In this document: piece after piece, positions 24,533 to 34,614 of the stretch | Position numbering within the stretch: the stretch's first letter is position 1 | Layout of the letters: every line of letters begins with the position of its first letter | From: Sycon ciliatum | Taxonomy: Eukaryota; Porifera; Calcarea; Leucosolenida; Sycettidae | DNA: 64,000 nt | Assembly: GCF_964019385.1 (NCBI RefSeq) | Contig: NC_088655.1 | Span: 14,565,731-14,629,730 of the forward strand | Reading direction: 5' to 3' | The notes under the pieces: model-generated | Database searches by the model: none | The model's input: the letters and a program-made list of their open reading frames with translations, nothing else | What the model was told of the DNA's origin: nothing | Translations under genes and position numbers: made by a program

Positions 24533-24663
24533 TGTGAAGATTTTCATCAGCTCAGACTTGGTTCTTTCATTGGACAAGTCACGACCATACGGCAAGCTCG
24601 TGTGCTTGTAGTTTGCAGGATCTTTGCAATATGCGCACCAGTCTCCACAACCCTTATGATCAC
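24533..24663 (-). pseudogene. Exon: CGDWC transposase segment
   Basis: Acceptor CCTTGCACAG|GT joins in phase to the upstream exon to give LYG|DHKGCGDWCAYCKDPANYKH, then TSLPYGRDL and ELMKIFT at donor TTCACA|GTAAGT. The CxxWCxxC pattern followed by LPxGxxL is another family block. It leaves in phase 0, whereas the next exon as I see it needs another phase. Either that junction is damaged or I have the next acceptor wrong. Confidence 0.65.
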
Positions 24664-24860
24664 CTGTGCAAGGCGTACAAAGAGGTTGCAATTCATGCTT
24701 GTAATACCTATTTGGAGGCAAATTTCAGAATGTCAATTCGAGTATGTGATACTACAGTATGTCAGCACTTGAACATCACAGCCTATTGGACAATTTTATT
24801 TTTCAGCTTGCGTGAGTTTTAAGTAATGGCATGATTCAGGTGAGGTGTTTCTATCCGTAC

Positions 24861-25016
24861 CATAGAGATGTGGAACGGTTGCCATCAAGGACGCTTTCAA
24901 AGATGGGGCATCATTGTTTGACTGGTGCACGGCGTACATGAAGCATTTCTGAACGCTCTTGATGACCATATCCGATATTTCCTTGTGGCCCTGTTGCTTC
25001 AGCTTGTGTAGAGTGA
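24861..25016 (-). pseudogene. Exon: transposase helical segment
   Basis: The translation is VTLHKLKQQGHKEISDMVIK, then SVQKCFMYAVHQSNNDAP, then SLMATVPHLYG, ending at donor CTATG|GTACGG in phase 1. QxCFxYAxxQN and a later VPHxxG are typical of the region between the DDE blocks of this transposase family. The acceptor (GTAG|GTAAG|TC) is weak in pyrimidines, and I chose it because it alone keeps the phase left by the preceding exon. No stop lies inside. Confidence 0.6.
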
Positions 25017-25157
25017 CTTACCTACACATATTCATAAGGATAGAACCATGGTGGAGTTTTTCATAATAATGGAAATGACAACACTGGTAATACAAGTACT
25101 CTACTCTCAACAGCACGAGTATCATACCACCAATAGGCTGACGTGCCACAGTAGAAC

Positions 25158-26208
25158 TACTTCCTCCGCGTCATCGAAATTGTCGCAGTTTGACTTTTGA
25201 TATAAAACGGGTTTTTTACTCACCAGCACTCGTACCAGAGGCAAGGAATCGGACATAGGCGACGGTCATCAGTATAGGGTGACGGCAAAGTTCTATTTTC
25301 TGTTATTGGAAGCTGGAATTTTTGAACTAGACGCAATTTCTTCGCTGATGTCGCTGCGATGGTAATTTCAACTCGCTGAGATCAGTCAGGCGTTGCAGCC
25401 TGCACATTTCTCGTGCTTATGGCCATTCACTCAAGCCTCATCACTGTTTTACCTTAGCTGGGGTGAGAATGACTTCGTGGAACAAGTGGCAGCGCTTGGA
25501 GAAACATCGAGGGGTCAGCAAACTAAATGCCTTCACCAGCGATAAAATTTGTCGCTCTGGCCGAGACACTCAGTACATGATTGTACCTGCAAGAGCCGTG
25601 TAGACTCTACACGTAGTGCTAGTGTCTGTACTAGTGATGCACACGCAGGTGCCGTACCATGATACCAGTGAATCAGGGCCGGGCCGGCAGTGATGCTGAA
25701 AAAGAGTGTGCGCTGGACGTGATAGTACACTTACCTGCATGAGCTGTGACCACACAGCTAAAATAAATGGGCATGCCGCGGCTAAAAAAAGTTCATTTCA
25801 AGATCGAGGTGATTCCGCCGACGGTAATCAACCGACCTCGCAACGATCGTGTATTCTTACTAGGCTTCGTTGGTGGTGAAGTAGAAATCATCCAGAGCTA
25901 GCAGACGACAAGCATAGCAGCTCTTGTCCTGTGGAGAAAGTCAAAGCGTTTGAGATGAGGCGCGACCAACTTTCAACCTTCCTTGAAATATTTCGGAACG
26001 ATATTTTTGCGTCCATTGACATCAGCGACGACGAGGACTTCATCTCTGCATGAAAACTCTCAGTCCAACTGTCCTGGAACGTTACTCTAGTCTTCAGACT
26101 ATCATACTGTGTAATAAGTTTTGAACAGCTTAGCTTATGGAGTTGTCAGTAACAAGTGACAAGTCACTAGTCAAACTGCGACAATTTCGATGACGCGGAG
26201 GAAGTAGT
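25158..26208. mobile_element. Inverted-repeat DNA element in the transposase intron, 1051 bp
   Basis: A 40 bp inverted repeat (ACTACTTCCTCCGCGTCATC and onward to GCAGTTTGACT) is exact at 25158-25197 and, reversed, at 26169-26208. The element lies wholly between two exons of the Mutator-like pseudogene. I cannot find a convincing target-site duplication. Inside, a plus-strand frame at 25931-26053 reads RRDQLSTFLEIFRNDIF then the acidic tail SIDISDDEDFISA and a stop. This could be the C-terminal end of a lost transposase, but no family is recognised. It is probably an internally deleted DNA transposon. Confidence 0.65.
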
Positions 26209-26319
26209 AATTGCACAGCATCACGTTTTGCATTGACATCAATACTAAGTTAATCTTGCTACTTCGAAGTAAAGTACTAATTTCATCATCAAGACAACTA
26301 ATGTTGGGTTAGCACTTAC

Positions 26320-26641
26320 CAAGATTCTTTTTTACATGGTTCAAGTCTGAGCTCTTCGATGTATTTTCAAACACTTCTGTCCGCAAACGCTTTATGGCCG
26401 ACGAGTCATCATCTCACACCATAACAGCCACGTTCACACCAGAATCCTTCAAGGAGTTGCCAATGTCCACAGCTACGGCACCGTCCATGCTCTTTGAGGA
26501 ACCGGAATGGTTTTTCTTGCAACCATGAGGAGGAACAGCTTTGTGGCGGCGTTCAGCATTGAAGCAAATGGCGCAACGCTTTGAGCAAGTACCATAAAGC
26601 TATAATTTTGCCCGTCTTGGCACCAATGGCATGACCAACAC
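26320..26641 (-). pseudogene. Exon: transposase block with DDDS, broken
   Basis: A strong acceptor (TATGTCTTCAG|GT) joins in phase to the previous exon, giving SLTG|VGHAIGAKTGKII. The exon continues in a shifted frame with CAICFNAERRHK, GCKKNHSGSSKSMDGAVA and VNVAVMV-stop-DDDSSAIKRL, ending NHVKKNL at donor CTTG|GTAAGT. HxCxxNHxGSSKxM followed by a D-rich DS motif is the second catalytic region of this transposase family. There is one single-base frameshift near 26592 and an in-frame TGA at 26414-26416 directly before the DDDS motif. Together they make this copy inactive unless they are assembly errors. Confidence 0.75.
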
Positions 26642-27174
26642 CTGAAGACATAAAGTGTACAACAATATGCACACTAAATCAACAATAGCAACAACACCGT
26701 CCATTAGGAAGCGCAGTTTGGACAAACACATACGTATAGTACGAAATAAAATAGCGCGAGCTCCAGTGTGGGAGCAAACCCATTCCTAAACATACGTATA
26801 GTGCAGAAGTATTTAGTGCCAGGTTTCACTGTGGATTATTGTTGACAATACTAACATTAATCAATGTGCCAAATAGGTTTTTTCATTTGACCCGACGAGA
26901 CCACACGACGCTTGCAGATCACAGCACGCACTGTTCACCAGCCACACTCCACGAAAGCAAGTAGTAGTAGTACTCCTGACAAGTCTTGTTTCGTTCCATA
27001 GAGATATAACGAGGAACTCATCAGAGGAGAAGCAGTTGTTGAATGAAGGGGTTTAGAATTGTTAATCAATGTGCCAAATCAGTCCCCTCTGTCAGATTGG
27101 ACTGCTTATGCAGCCAGCTGCCACAAGAAGCGGGCTACACAACTTTTGCCTGCAATAGTACACTGTCTACTTAC

Positions 27175-27414
27175 CAGTCAGGCTACGTCCTCGCTTCTGC
27201 CATCCCATGTCATAACTCATCATAATGCCTTCACTGCCAGATTGGGCTTTCTCCTTTGATGCAGAATCTTTGCAACTTGAAGCAGCAACACTCTCTGTTT
27301 TAGGTCCAATGGATTTCTCGTGGTTTTGCAGACACTTTTGACTAGCTACTGGAATATTCAGTGTTGCCCTCAAGTTGTTAACGTGTGTTGCGCATATACC
27401 TGCGTGGTCCATAG
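27175..27414 (-). pseudogene. Exon: Mutator-like transposase, first DDE block
   Basis: The acceptor TTTGTGTTCAG|CT opens the exon and CTGACTG|GTAAGT closes it. It is 240 bp, entering and leaving in phase 1. The translation runs from AMDHAGICATHVNNLRATLN through a helical, acidic/basic middle to MMSYDMGWQKRGRSLTG. The (S/T)xDMGWQKRG signature is the strongest marker of the family, and its D is the likely first catalytic aspartate. No damage is visible within this exon. A same-frame ATG at 27463 lies upstream of the acceptor but is preceded closely by a stop, so I prefer the spliced reading. Confidence 0.75.
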
Positions 27415-28403
27415 CTGAACACAAAGTATGAGAAGTAGATCCCACAATCAGTCGGTCGAACATAGTGATGCTTGTCTATCTTAGAGGCACACACCTATGC
27501 CCCCCCCTCTCTCCTCCTCCTCTTCTCACGTCTGTTATTATTGTAATTATGCGCATTCCCGCGGCAGCGTCAACCAAGCAGTTATGCTTGACTGATCCAC
27601 ACTTTCGCTTATGCTGGACATTGAAACAGAGCGGATGTAGATATCTCCTACATGTAGAGAATGTGGCTCTACAAAACCAACGTCTGCTACGCACACAATA
27701 CGGTCATCACAAATTATACCAATCCGGAGATACTAGAATACGGTCAGTGTATAGCAGAATCACTCACAGTGTCACTGTTCTGACACAACATGTGGGATTT
27801 ATGAGGGGGCATGCAGGTTCCCATTCCAAATGCAAGATAGCACACATACACACACACACACCTATATAAATGTGCTCAGCTGCGCACGTATGAACGCATG
27901 CAGACACATGTACACTCATACGTCGGTTATCCGGAGCCTGGAGTTACGGGCACTTCACTGAGCTTTATTGGGCACCCTTTGGGCGTCTTTCAGTGGAAAT
28001 ATTACTACTCTTTTGTCACTTTTTGTGAAAATAGTGACATCATATGCCATGTCTGTGGCATCTCCCCCTTCAAAATGTGTAACGATTCGGAGTTACGGAC
28101 ATTTCAAAGTTACGGGCAGCGTCCAGTCCCGGACCGCCCGGGAAAAGGTGGTATGAGTGTGCTTACATCTACCCAGCCGGCGCCCGTGCATGTTATGTAT
28201 TTTGGTCATTGGCCCTGTATCATATAATTTGTATGAAATACAAGTAAATGGATACTTGTAAATAGATGAACGTGCACGCACTCACGCGCACACATACACA
28301 GATGGACGCATGCATGTCCCTCTCATGGATTGCATGTCTAAATCGTGCAATGGTGTATGGTTAAGCACTATCATTGCAGAAACAGGATGGACGTAGGACA
28401 CAC

Positions 28404-28512
28404 CTAAGGCAAGTTTCGTGTTCACATCATAGCTCCTGCGATTTCCAGACTTGCCGGCATGCGTTTTCGAGGTCTGTACCTGGTTACGGACACCACATGC
28501 ACCGCACTTCAC
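28404..28512 (-). pseudogene. Exon: zinc-ribbon and YDVN segment
   Basis: The minus-strand frame reads KCGACGVRNQVQTSKTHAGK, then RRSYDVNTKLAL, and stops at a donor GCCTTAG|GTGTGT. The CxxC followed by a TSK motif and a YDVN/YEVN motif is the N-terminal region of the Mutator-like transposase family as I recall it. The exon ends in phase 1, which the acceptor at 27414 restores (alanine codon G|CT). The 5' boundary is uncertain. A possible upstream exon in another frame (28773 to about 28540) begins ATG GCG GAG, and a serine/proline-rich frame overlapping it ends FVDSTILEGWR at a GTAAAA donor, but the gap is too short for a normal intron. Confidence 0.6.
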
Positions 28513-28779
28513 CTCATCATGTCAAGTTGAACCACTATTTTACCTCCATCCTTCCAGAATTGTAGAGTCAACAAATAGTTCGACCTCGCTGCGAGCTGCA
28601 GGCGGAACACAAGATTCTCCTGTGGCTGCAGGTACATCAGCTGTTTTGCAGCACGCCGGGGATTGGGTATCGACCTCAGGCAAAGGGCCTGCATCGATAG
28701 GGGCAGCCCGGGCTGAGGCCAGTGATGGAGGCTCGCTTGAGCTGTTCGTCTTCGTCGCTCTGCTCCGCCATGATTAACG

Positions 28780-29390
28780 GCGAGCGATCGCGGATTTCTG
28801 GCAGAACTTTCCACGATACCTGGCGCTGAAGCGGCTTGACGTGCCCATTCCAGGGCTAGGGAGCAGCCACTGCACACTTCGTGCCTTGCTGTACGAGTCC
28901 CTCGCCGAGCGCTACGCCATCGCCTTCAGGAAACAGGATCTACGAAAAGGAAACAGTAAGATGGCAGCTACTACAAAGTCACCTTCAAAAATCAAACTAA
29001 CTTTGCAGTCCGCGGGACTCCGCGTGCTTGTGCTGACGTTTTGAAGTATTTCTGGAAAAAAGGAAAAAATCGATGTTTTTGAAAAGATGCGCGCAGGAGT
29101 CACCTTAACTGCACACATCCGTTTTCACACATCCGTTTTCAACAAAGATATTCGGATAGGCGAGGGAACCGGATAGTCGAACACACATATACGTTATGCA
29201 TGAAGGACATACATGTAGAGTCAACTTCGCTTATAACGACACTCGGCGGGGCATCAAAAGGTGTCTTTATTCCCGTAGCTATGCAGAAGACGTTACTTCA
29301 GTAACGTCTGGCGCTAGCCAGGGTCCACACAGCTTTAATTTGGTATTTGTGTGTTTGTTTGTGTGTTTGTGTCACGCCTGGCGCTATCCC
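28780..29390. other. No gene recognised
   Basis: No protein family or RNA is recognised. There is a short CTGGCGCTA repeat near 29310 and 29380 and a GTACC-rich stretch (CCGTACCGTACCGTACCGTA) at its end. Confidence 0.4.
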
Positions 29391-29393
29391 GTA

Positions 29394-29930
29394 TCTGTCC
29401 CGTACCGTACCGTACCGTACCATCAAACACAGCTGGCCACATACAGCTGGCCGCAATATTCAAATAGGGCTTTCAAACGCAAGATCATAACGTGAAGCAA
29501 CTTGGAAGAATGGGTATGAATGCGAAGTGTACGGGGGAATGCATGTAGGGCGTTAGTGCGGGTTCGAATCCCAGGATATGCCTGAAAAAATAGGAGAATT
29601 GAAAAATTTATAACATCCTTATGCTTTTTTTGCCGTCATCAAGGCGGTAGACGGTGTCGTATTACCCTCGATCGTACCTGTCCCGTACCGTACCATCAAA
29701 GACGGCTGGCCACAATGCATATTCAAATAGGGCTTTCAAATGCAAGATCATAACGTGAAGCAACTTGGAAGAATTAGTGTGTATGCGAAGTGTATCGGGG
29801 GGTGCATGCAGGGCGCGCGATAGTGCGGGTTCGAATCCCAGGTTATGTCTAAAAAAAGGATTTTTTTTAAGAATTTATAACATCCCTATGCTTTTTTTTG
29901 TCTAGGTCATCAGGGCAAAAAAGCATAGCG
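29394..29930 (+). repeat. Tandem pair of about 285 bp repeats with Pol III B boxes
   Basis: Two direct copies start at CTGTCCCGTACCGTACC (about 29394 and 29679). Both contain CAAATAGGGCTTTCAAA, GCAAGATCATAACGTGAAGC and GTGCGGGTTCGAATCCCAGG, then A-rich and T-rich ends and a CCTATGCTTTTTT motif. GGTTCGAATCC is a perfect B box. No convincing A box is placed correctly, so these are tRNA-related SINE fragments rather than tRNA genes. Copy 2 differs by small indels and substitutions. Confidence 0.7.
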
Positions 29931-30609
29931 TAGGGCCCTGAGCTTCCAAGCTCTCTCGTTCGCGAAGTGTCGCTATACCCGAAGTCTCATTATATTATGT
30001 ATTACAGTGGGATGGGACTTTGCTCTGGGCATGGAAATTCTGTCGTTATTTGCGAATTGTCGTTATATCCGCAGTCGTTATTAGCGAAGTTGACTGTATG
30101 CTGTAAATCGGTAACCAACGATTTGCTTCTGGATGGCGCGGGATCTGGATAAAAGAGGAACGGATAAGCGAGGTCTGACTGTATACACATAAAATGGGCA
30201 TCATGCATTTCAAATGGGTAAATGATTTTTTGCGCACGCGCAAAAATATGTTAACACAGAAGGCGCATGCTCTGTTCCCAACAAACTCTCACACGCTCAT
30301 TGTTCTCCGAAGTCCACTGTTCCTGACTTCAGTTCTTGCTTTGTCCGCATTGGCAGTGGATTTCTTTCTCACGGCTCACTCAGCCTCTCAATACGGCTCA
30401 CTCAGCCTCCGCAGCCGGGCCCTGCCCGGCTGCCTCCATACGGCTCACTCAGCCTCCGCAGCAGGGCCCTGCCCAGCTGCCATACACACACATTCACACA
30501 GCTCTAAGCTGTCACTCACTCGGAGCCTGGCAAAGCAATTGACAAACCCTCCTATTCCCCAAACTGGTTGCTCGTTGTGTGAGTGTGGCATGCAGATGCT
30601 TGTGTTAAC

Positions 30610-32800
30610 CATAGATTTCAAATTGACACCATTCATTTCAAACGGGATTCGTACATTTCAAATGGCCACCATACATTTCAAATGGGCATCATGCATTTCA
30701 AATAGACACCATGGGTTCAAATGGGCATCACACTTTTCAAATGGGCTCCATACAATTCAAATCAGCTCCACACCTTTCAAATGGGCACCATACATTTCTC
30801 ATGGGTTCACTACATTTCAAATGGGCTCCATACATTACAAATGGCACCATACATTTCAAAATGGCACCACACATTTCAAATATATATACATTTCAAATGA
30901 GCACCATGCATTCAAATGGGCACCATATTTCTCAAAATCGGCTCCATACATTTCAAATTGGCACTATACTAGGGGTTCCAGGATCTGGCCGACTGGGTTC
31001 GAGGACTTTCTCCACGCGCTACACACAAAAGTTTGGTCGCGCGATGACGGCTCATTCTAGGCCAGTGCGCTGGGATATCGTAAGTTCTTGAGGATTTTTG
31101 AAGTCACCAGTGGCTTCCTGAGGTTTTCAGCTGTCCAATGTGGGGTTTTTGATCGCCGTGCGGCGAAATTAGGCCATTGCGATCAGTCAAAGAAGAAATT
31201 GAAGGCGATTTTCAAGTCTAAAATGGCATCTTAGGGGATTCTTAAACCGATTTTCAGCTTCAGCACCCAAAAACCTTTCGGAATAACCCATGCCGGTGTT
31301 TTTCTCAAGCAAGGTAGAGCAGCGCAACAAAATTTGAGTGCGCCGAGTAGGACTAAAAGCACCTCCGACATGGCGATTTTTCAAGTGCGAGGAAGAAGAG
31401 TAGATCTACACTAGAAACTAGGTGTTACCCCCAGCGCAGTCAGCTGATCGCGAGTATCAAGCAGCACGAAGACCAGGATTGCGCTGTGCCTAGTGAGCAC
31501 GACGTAGTACACGATTCTGTCCTATCTCCTGTTTGCGAGGAACAAGGAGAACAGCCGGCGGCTTGGATTTACGACTCGTGCGCTGGCGGAGAACAGTGAG
31601 CTGCCGTCATTACCGATCGAACTGGTTGGTGTTGGAGCTGATGCAGTATCTCTCACCATGATCAGCCTGATCCCAGCTCCCATCGACAGCGTCTTCTGGA
31701 TTTGGTTCGCAACTTGCAAGCTCTGCAGAGGACGGCATCGACAACATCAACATTGGCGTGTTTGTGACTTGCCGTCCTTGTCGGCAATGGCCAAAGCCGT
31801 GCTGGTGACTTGACGTCCTTGTCGGCCAAAACCGTGTGAAGAAGAGGGGTAGGTTCGCCGAATCGAAGCGTGCATATGTAATCCGCTCAAGGCAAGGATA
31901 AGAGGCCGGCTGTAAACTGTGACAAAATTTCATCTGATTCGTGTGAAAATGTATGTAGCTAGGTGGTGGCTGTGCAGTAGTTTGACCATGTTTTGAGCCG
32001 ATTTCCCATTTGATCGCCAGAGAAAAATACACCCATTTCGCTGTAGAAAAATTGCTATAACTTTCAAATGCCTGGACCGATTTTGATAAAATTGGTACCA
32101 TAGGATTTCTCATTTCCTCGGTGACATTGTCCAAGAACAAGCTAGCTTGAATTATGAATTTGAAATTTCGACTGGAATCCCTAACTATACATTTCAAATA
32201 GACACCATGAAATCAAATGGGCACCATACTTTTCAAATGTGCTCCATACATTTCAAATGAGTGCCATATATTTCTGATGAGCACCATACAATTCAAGTGG
32301 GCACCACACATTTCAAATGGGCTCTATGCATTTCAATTGGGCACCATGCATTCAAATGGGCACCATATTTTTCAAATTGGTTCCATACATTTCAAAGGGG
32401 CTCCATACATTTCAAATGGGCACCATACTTTTCAAATGTGCTCCATGTATTTCAGATTGGCTTCATACATTTCAAATGTGTGCCATGTATTTCTGATGAG
32501 CACCATACAATTCAAGTGGGTGCCACACATTTCAAATGGGCTCTATGCATTTAAATTGGGCACCATACACTCCAAATGGGCACCATACGTTTCAAATGGA
32601 CACCATGCATTTTAAAGGAGCTTAGTACATTTCAAATGGCACCATACATTTAAAATGAGTGCCATATATTTCAAACAAAGCGCCATACAATTCAAGTGGC
32701 CCCAACACATCTCAAATGGGCTCTATGCATTTCAATTGGGCACATACACTTCAAATGTGCACTATACATTTCAAATTGGCTCATACATTTTAAAAATGGC
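30610..32800. repeat. 20 bp minisatellite (ATTTCAAATGGGCACCATAC), interrupted
   Basis: Degenerate tandem copies of a 20 bp unit run from about 30610 to 30969 and resume from 32184 to about 32800, split by the insertion at 30970-32183. A lone pair lies near 30192. Variants include GGCTCCATACA and GAGCACCATAC. Because 20 is not a multiple of three, three frames alternate and produce FKWAPYISNG-like repeats; I do not regard these as protein. Confidence 0.9.
30970..32183. mobile_element. 1214 bp insertion with 12 bp terminal inverted repeats and 7 bp target duplication
   Basis: The element begins TAGGGGTTCCAG and ends CTGGAATCCCTA (one mismatch), flanked on both sides by ACTATAC (30963-30969 and 32184-32190). 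The flanks outside are the same 20 bp minisatellite, so the original target is obvious. No frame encodes a recognisable transposase; interior matches nothing I know. A 7 bp duplication is unusual among cut-and-paste superfamilies (8 bp for hAT, 2 or 4 bp for others), so I leave the superfamily open. The last 200 bp (GGACCGATTTTGATAAAATT) resemble other AT-rich dispersed repeats. Confidence 0.8.
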
Positions 32801-33720
32801 AGCAAAAGAATGAAAACCTGAAAAATTTGGCGATAGGTCTCCCCTACTGACCCATTTAGTGTGCGAATTTTTAATCGTGTAGTATTTTTATTACTTTCCA
32901 AGACTTGTTTTGGGTTTTATAAATAAGTCTGATTTGAGTTAAGTCCCAAATACCCCTTTTCTACCCCTCTCAAGGACAGGTATTCCGTTCCATATTTGTC
33001 AGTCAAGCAATGAACCAAGGAGAGATTTATGGCCGTACATGTAAGTGCAAAGCTATTTTCAACAATATTCTCGATTGAAAAAGGCCACAATTCAATCCTC
33101 AATTCACTGCTGACCAACCCCCGGGGACAGTTTTGTGGCAGGCAGCTGCTGGCGACTCCATGTTGATAGTAGTTACCGTCAACGCGAGATATTGTTTCCG
33201 CTCCGCTGATACTGCATTGTGGACACTCAGGTAGAGCATAGAAACATTGTCAGAAAGCATATTGGGGAAATATGGGTATTCAGGTATTCTGATATCATAA
33301 TGGAATTTCCAAAATTGCATACGACACAAGAACATTTTACTGCGGCACAAACGGGTAGTCTCTCCATTTTCTGTGACTATTCCCAATCTGCAATTCAGGT
33401 AACACGGTCTTTTTCGTTATGGACACAAACAGTGGCTATCTGGTTCGGCCTGAGAGAGTTGGGAGATTTTGCATGCAAACTATGATCCCACTTCACAAGC
33501 ACTATTGGACATGCGTTTGATCAAAATGTCACAACGCAGTTTATTTACCGAAGCACAAGCGTCAAGCGACAAACCCGGAGAAGCCAAGTCGCTGCAAATG
33601 TTCTTCATACTAACAAGTTCCCACCCACAAACAAACAAATTATTTACCAGTACGTGCACCAAGAGTACATAACCCCCAGGAGTGTGCATCTGCCTGCACA
33701 ACCTCTATCCAGTGTTGCGA
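32801..33720. other. No gene recognised
   Basis: Short overlapping frames exist on both strands, none with a family motif or supported splice sites. Confidence 0.4.
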
Positions 33721-33753
33721 CGGCAGAACTTTACATCACATGGCATGGTTTAA

Positions 33754-34614
33754 AGGGGAAATTAAGGCAAAAATCAAAATTTCACCAGTTGTAGTCTTCG
33801 GGGTGCTGAGTCGAATGGTCGTGGTCCGAGGAAGCTGAGACACTCCCTTCCTACTTGAATCCCAATCGAACTCGCGCACTTCCACCGAAACTGGGTGACT
33901 GCACCCTACTAGATGGGGATTTGTATGCAAAATGTCACTAAAAGCGCCATTTCGTTCTTATTAAAGCACAGATGACCGCGATTGGCTCATATGTTGTAGT
34001 CTTTTGGACGCCGAGTCGACTGGTTTTGGTCTGAAAAGGCTGCGAAGCAGCGTTCCTCCTTTATTCCCAATTGAACATGGTTGAACAAGCGGTCACGTGC
34101 TCCTGCGTACACCAGTCACCTGGTCACCGTGCCTGCATGGTACAACTTACTAGGCCTGTTTGATCTTTTTTGGGTGCAGTCCTGTCACTCGAGTTGAACT
34201 CGAGTTGAACCTTGGTGTGAAAGTTGTCGCCTGCTGGCGTGGTGACCAGGTGATTTCGGCACTCAGGAGCACATGACCGCTTGTTCAACCATGTTCAATT
34301 GGGAATAAAGGAGGAACGCTGCTTCGCAGCCTTTTCGGACCAAAACCAGTCGACTCAGCGTCCAAAAGACTACAACATATGGGCCAATCGCGGTCATCCG
34401 TGCTTTAATAAGAACGAAATGGTGCTTTTAGTGACATTTTGCATACAAATCCCCATCTCGTAGGGCGCAGTCACCCAGTTTCGGTGGAAGTGCGCGAGTT
34501 CGATTGGGATTCAAGTAGGAAGGGAACGTCTCAGCTTTCTCGGACCAAGACCATTCGACTGAGCATCCCGAATACAACTGGTGAAATTTTAATTTTTGCC
34601 TTAATTTCCCCTTT
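33754..34614. mobile_element. Foldback DNA element, copy 2
   Basis: Same family and orientation as copy 1: starts AGGGGAAATTAAGGC and ends GCCTTAATTTCCCCT, flanked by TTAA (33750-33753) and TTTTAA. The arms are reverse complements and the centre carries CACTCGAGTTGAACTCGAG. The surrounding sequence (CATCACATGGCATGGTT before, AATAAGTCAAGCTGG after) has an unoccupied relative at about 43695-43730, where CATGGTTCAATAAGTTAAAC is continuous. Copy 2 is therefore an insertion after that duplication or a loss from the other copy. Confidence 0.9.

Larger units (their letters stand above)
22093..28773 (-). pseudogene. Broken Mutator-like transposase / DEDDh exonuclease fusion gene
   Basis: At least seven exons can be chained on the minus strand, mostly by consensus splice sites with matching phase: 28512-28404, 27414-27175, 26641-26320, 25016-24861, 24663-24533, about 23992-23647 and 23308-22093. 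An ATG-led exon upstream (28773 down to about 28540) is possible. Reading order is N-terminal CxxC motifs, the Mutator-like transposase core (YDVN; MSYDMGWQKRG; KNHSGSSKSMDG; DDDS; CGDWCAYC; NGSSQANESFNN-like), a basic KRKRE/KRRRLELSQL segment, then a DnaQ-like exonuclease. I recall this transposase domain from multicopy genes of cnidarians and other invertebrates. Damage: in-frame TGA at 26414-26416, a frameshift near 26592, and frameshifts near 22950 and 22705. The introns hold a CA microsatellite and an inverted-repeat element. Confidence 0.75.

Noticed and set aside
30194-31091. A 288-codon frame with FKWAPYISNG-like repeats
   Set aside because: It translates the 20 bp minisatellite and runs into the inserted element. 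There is no start context or homologue, and three frames give the same kind of repeat.
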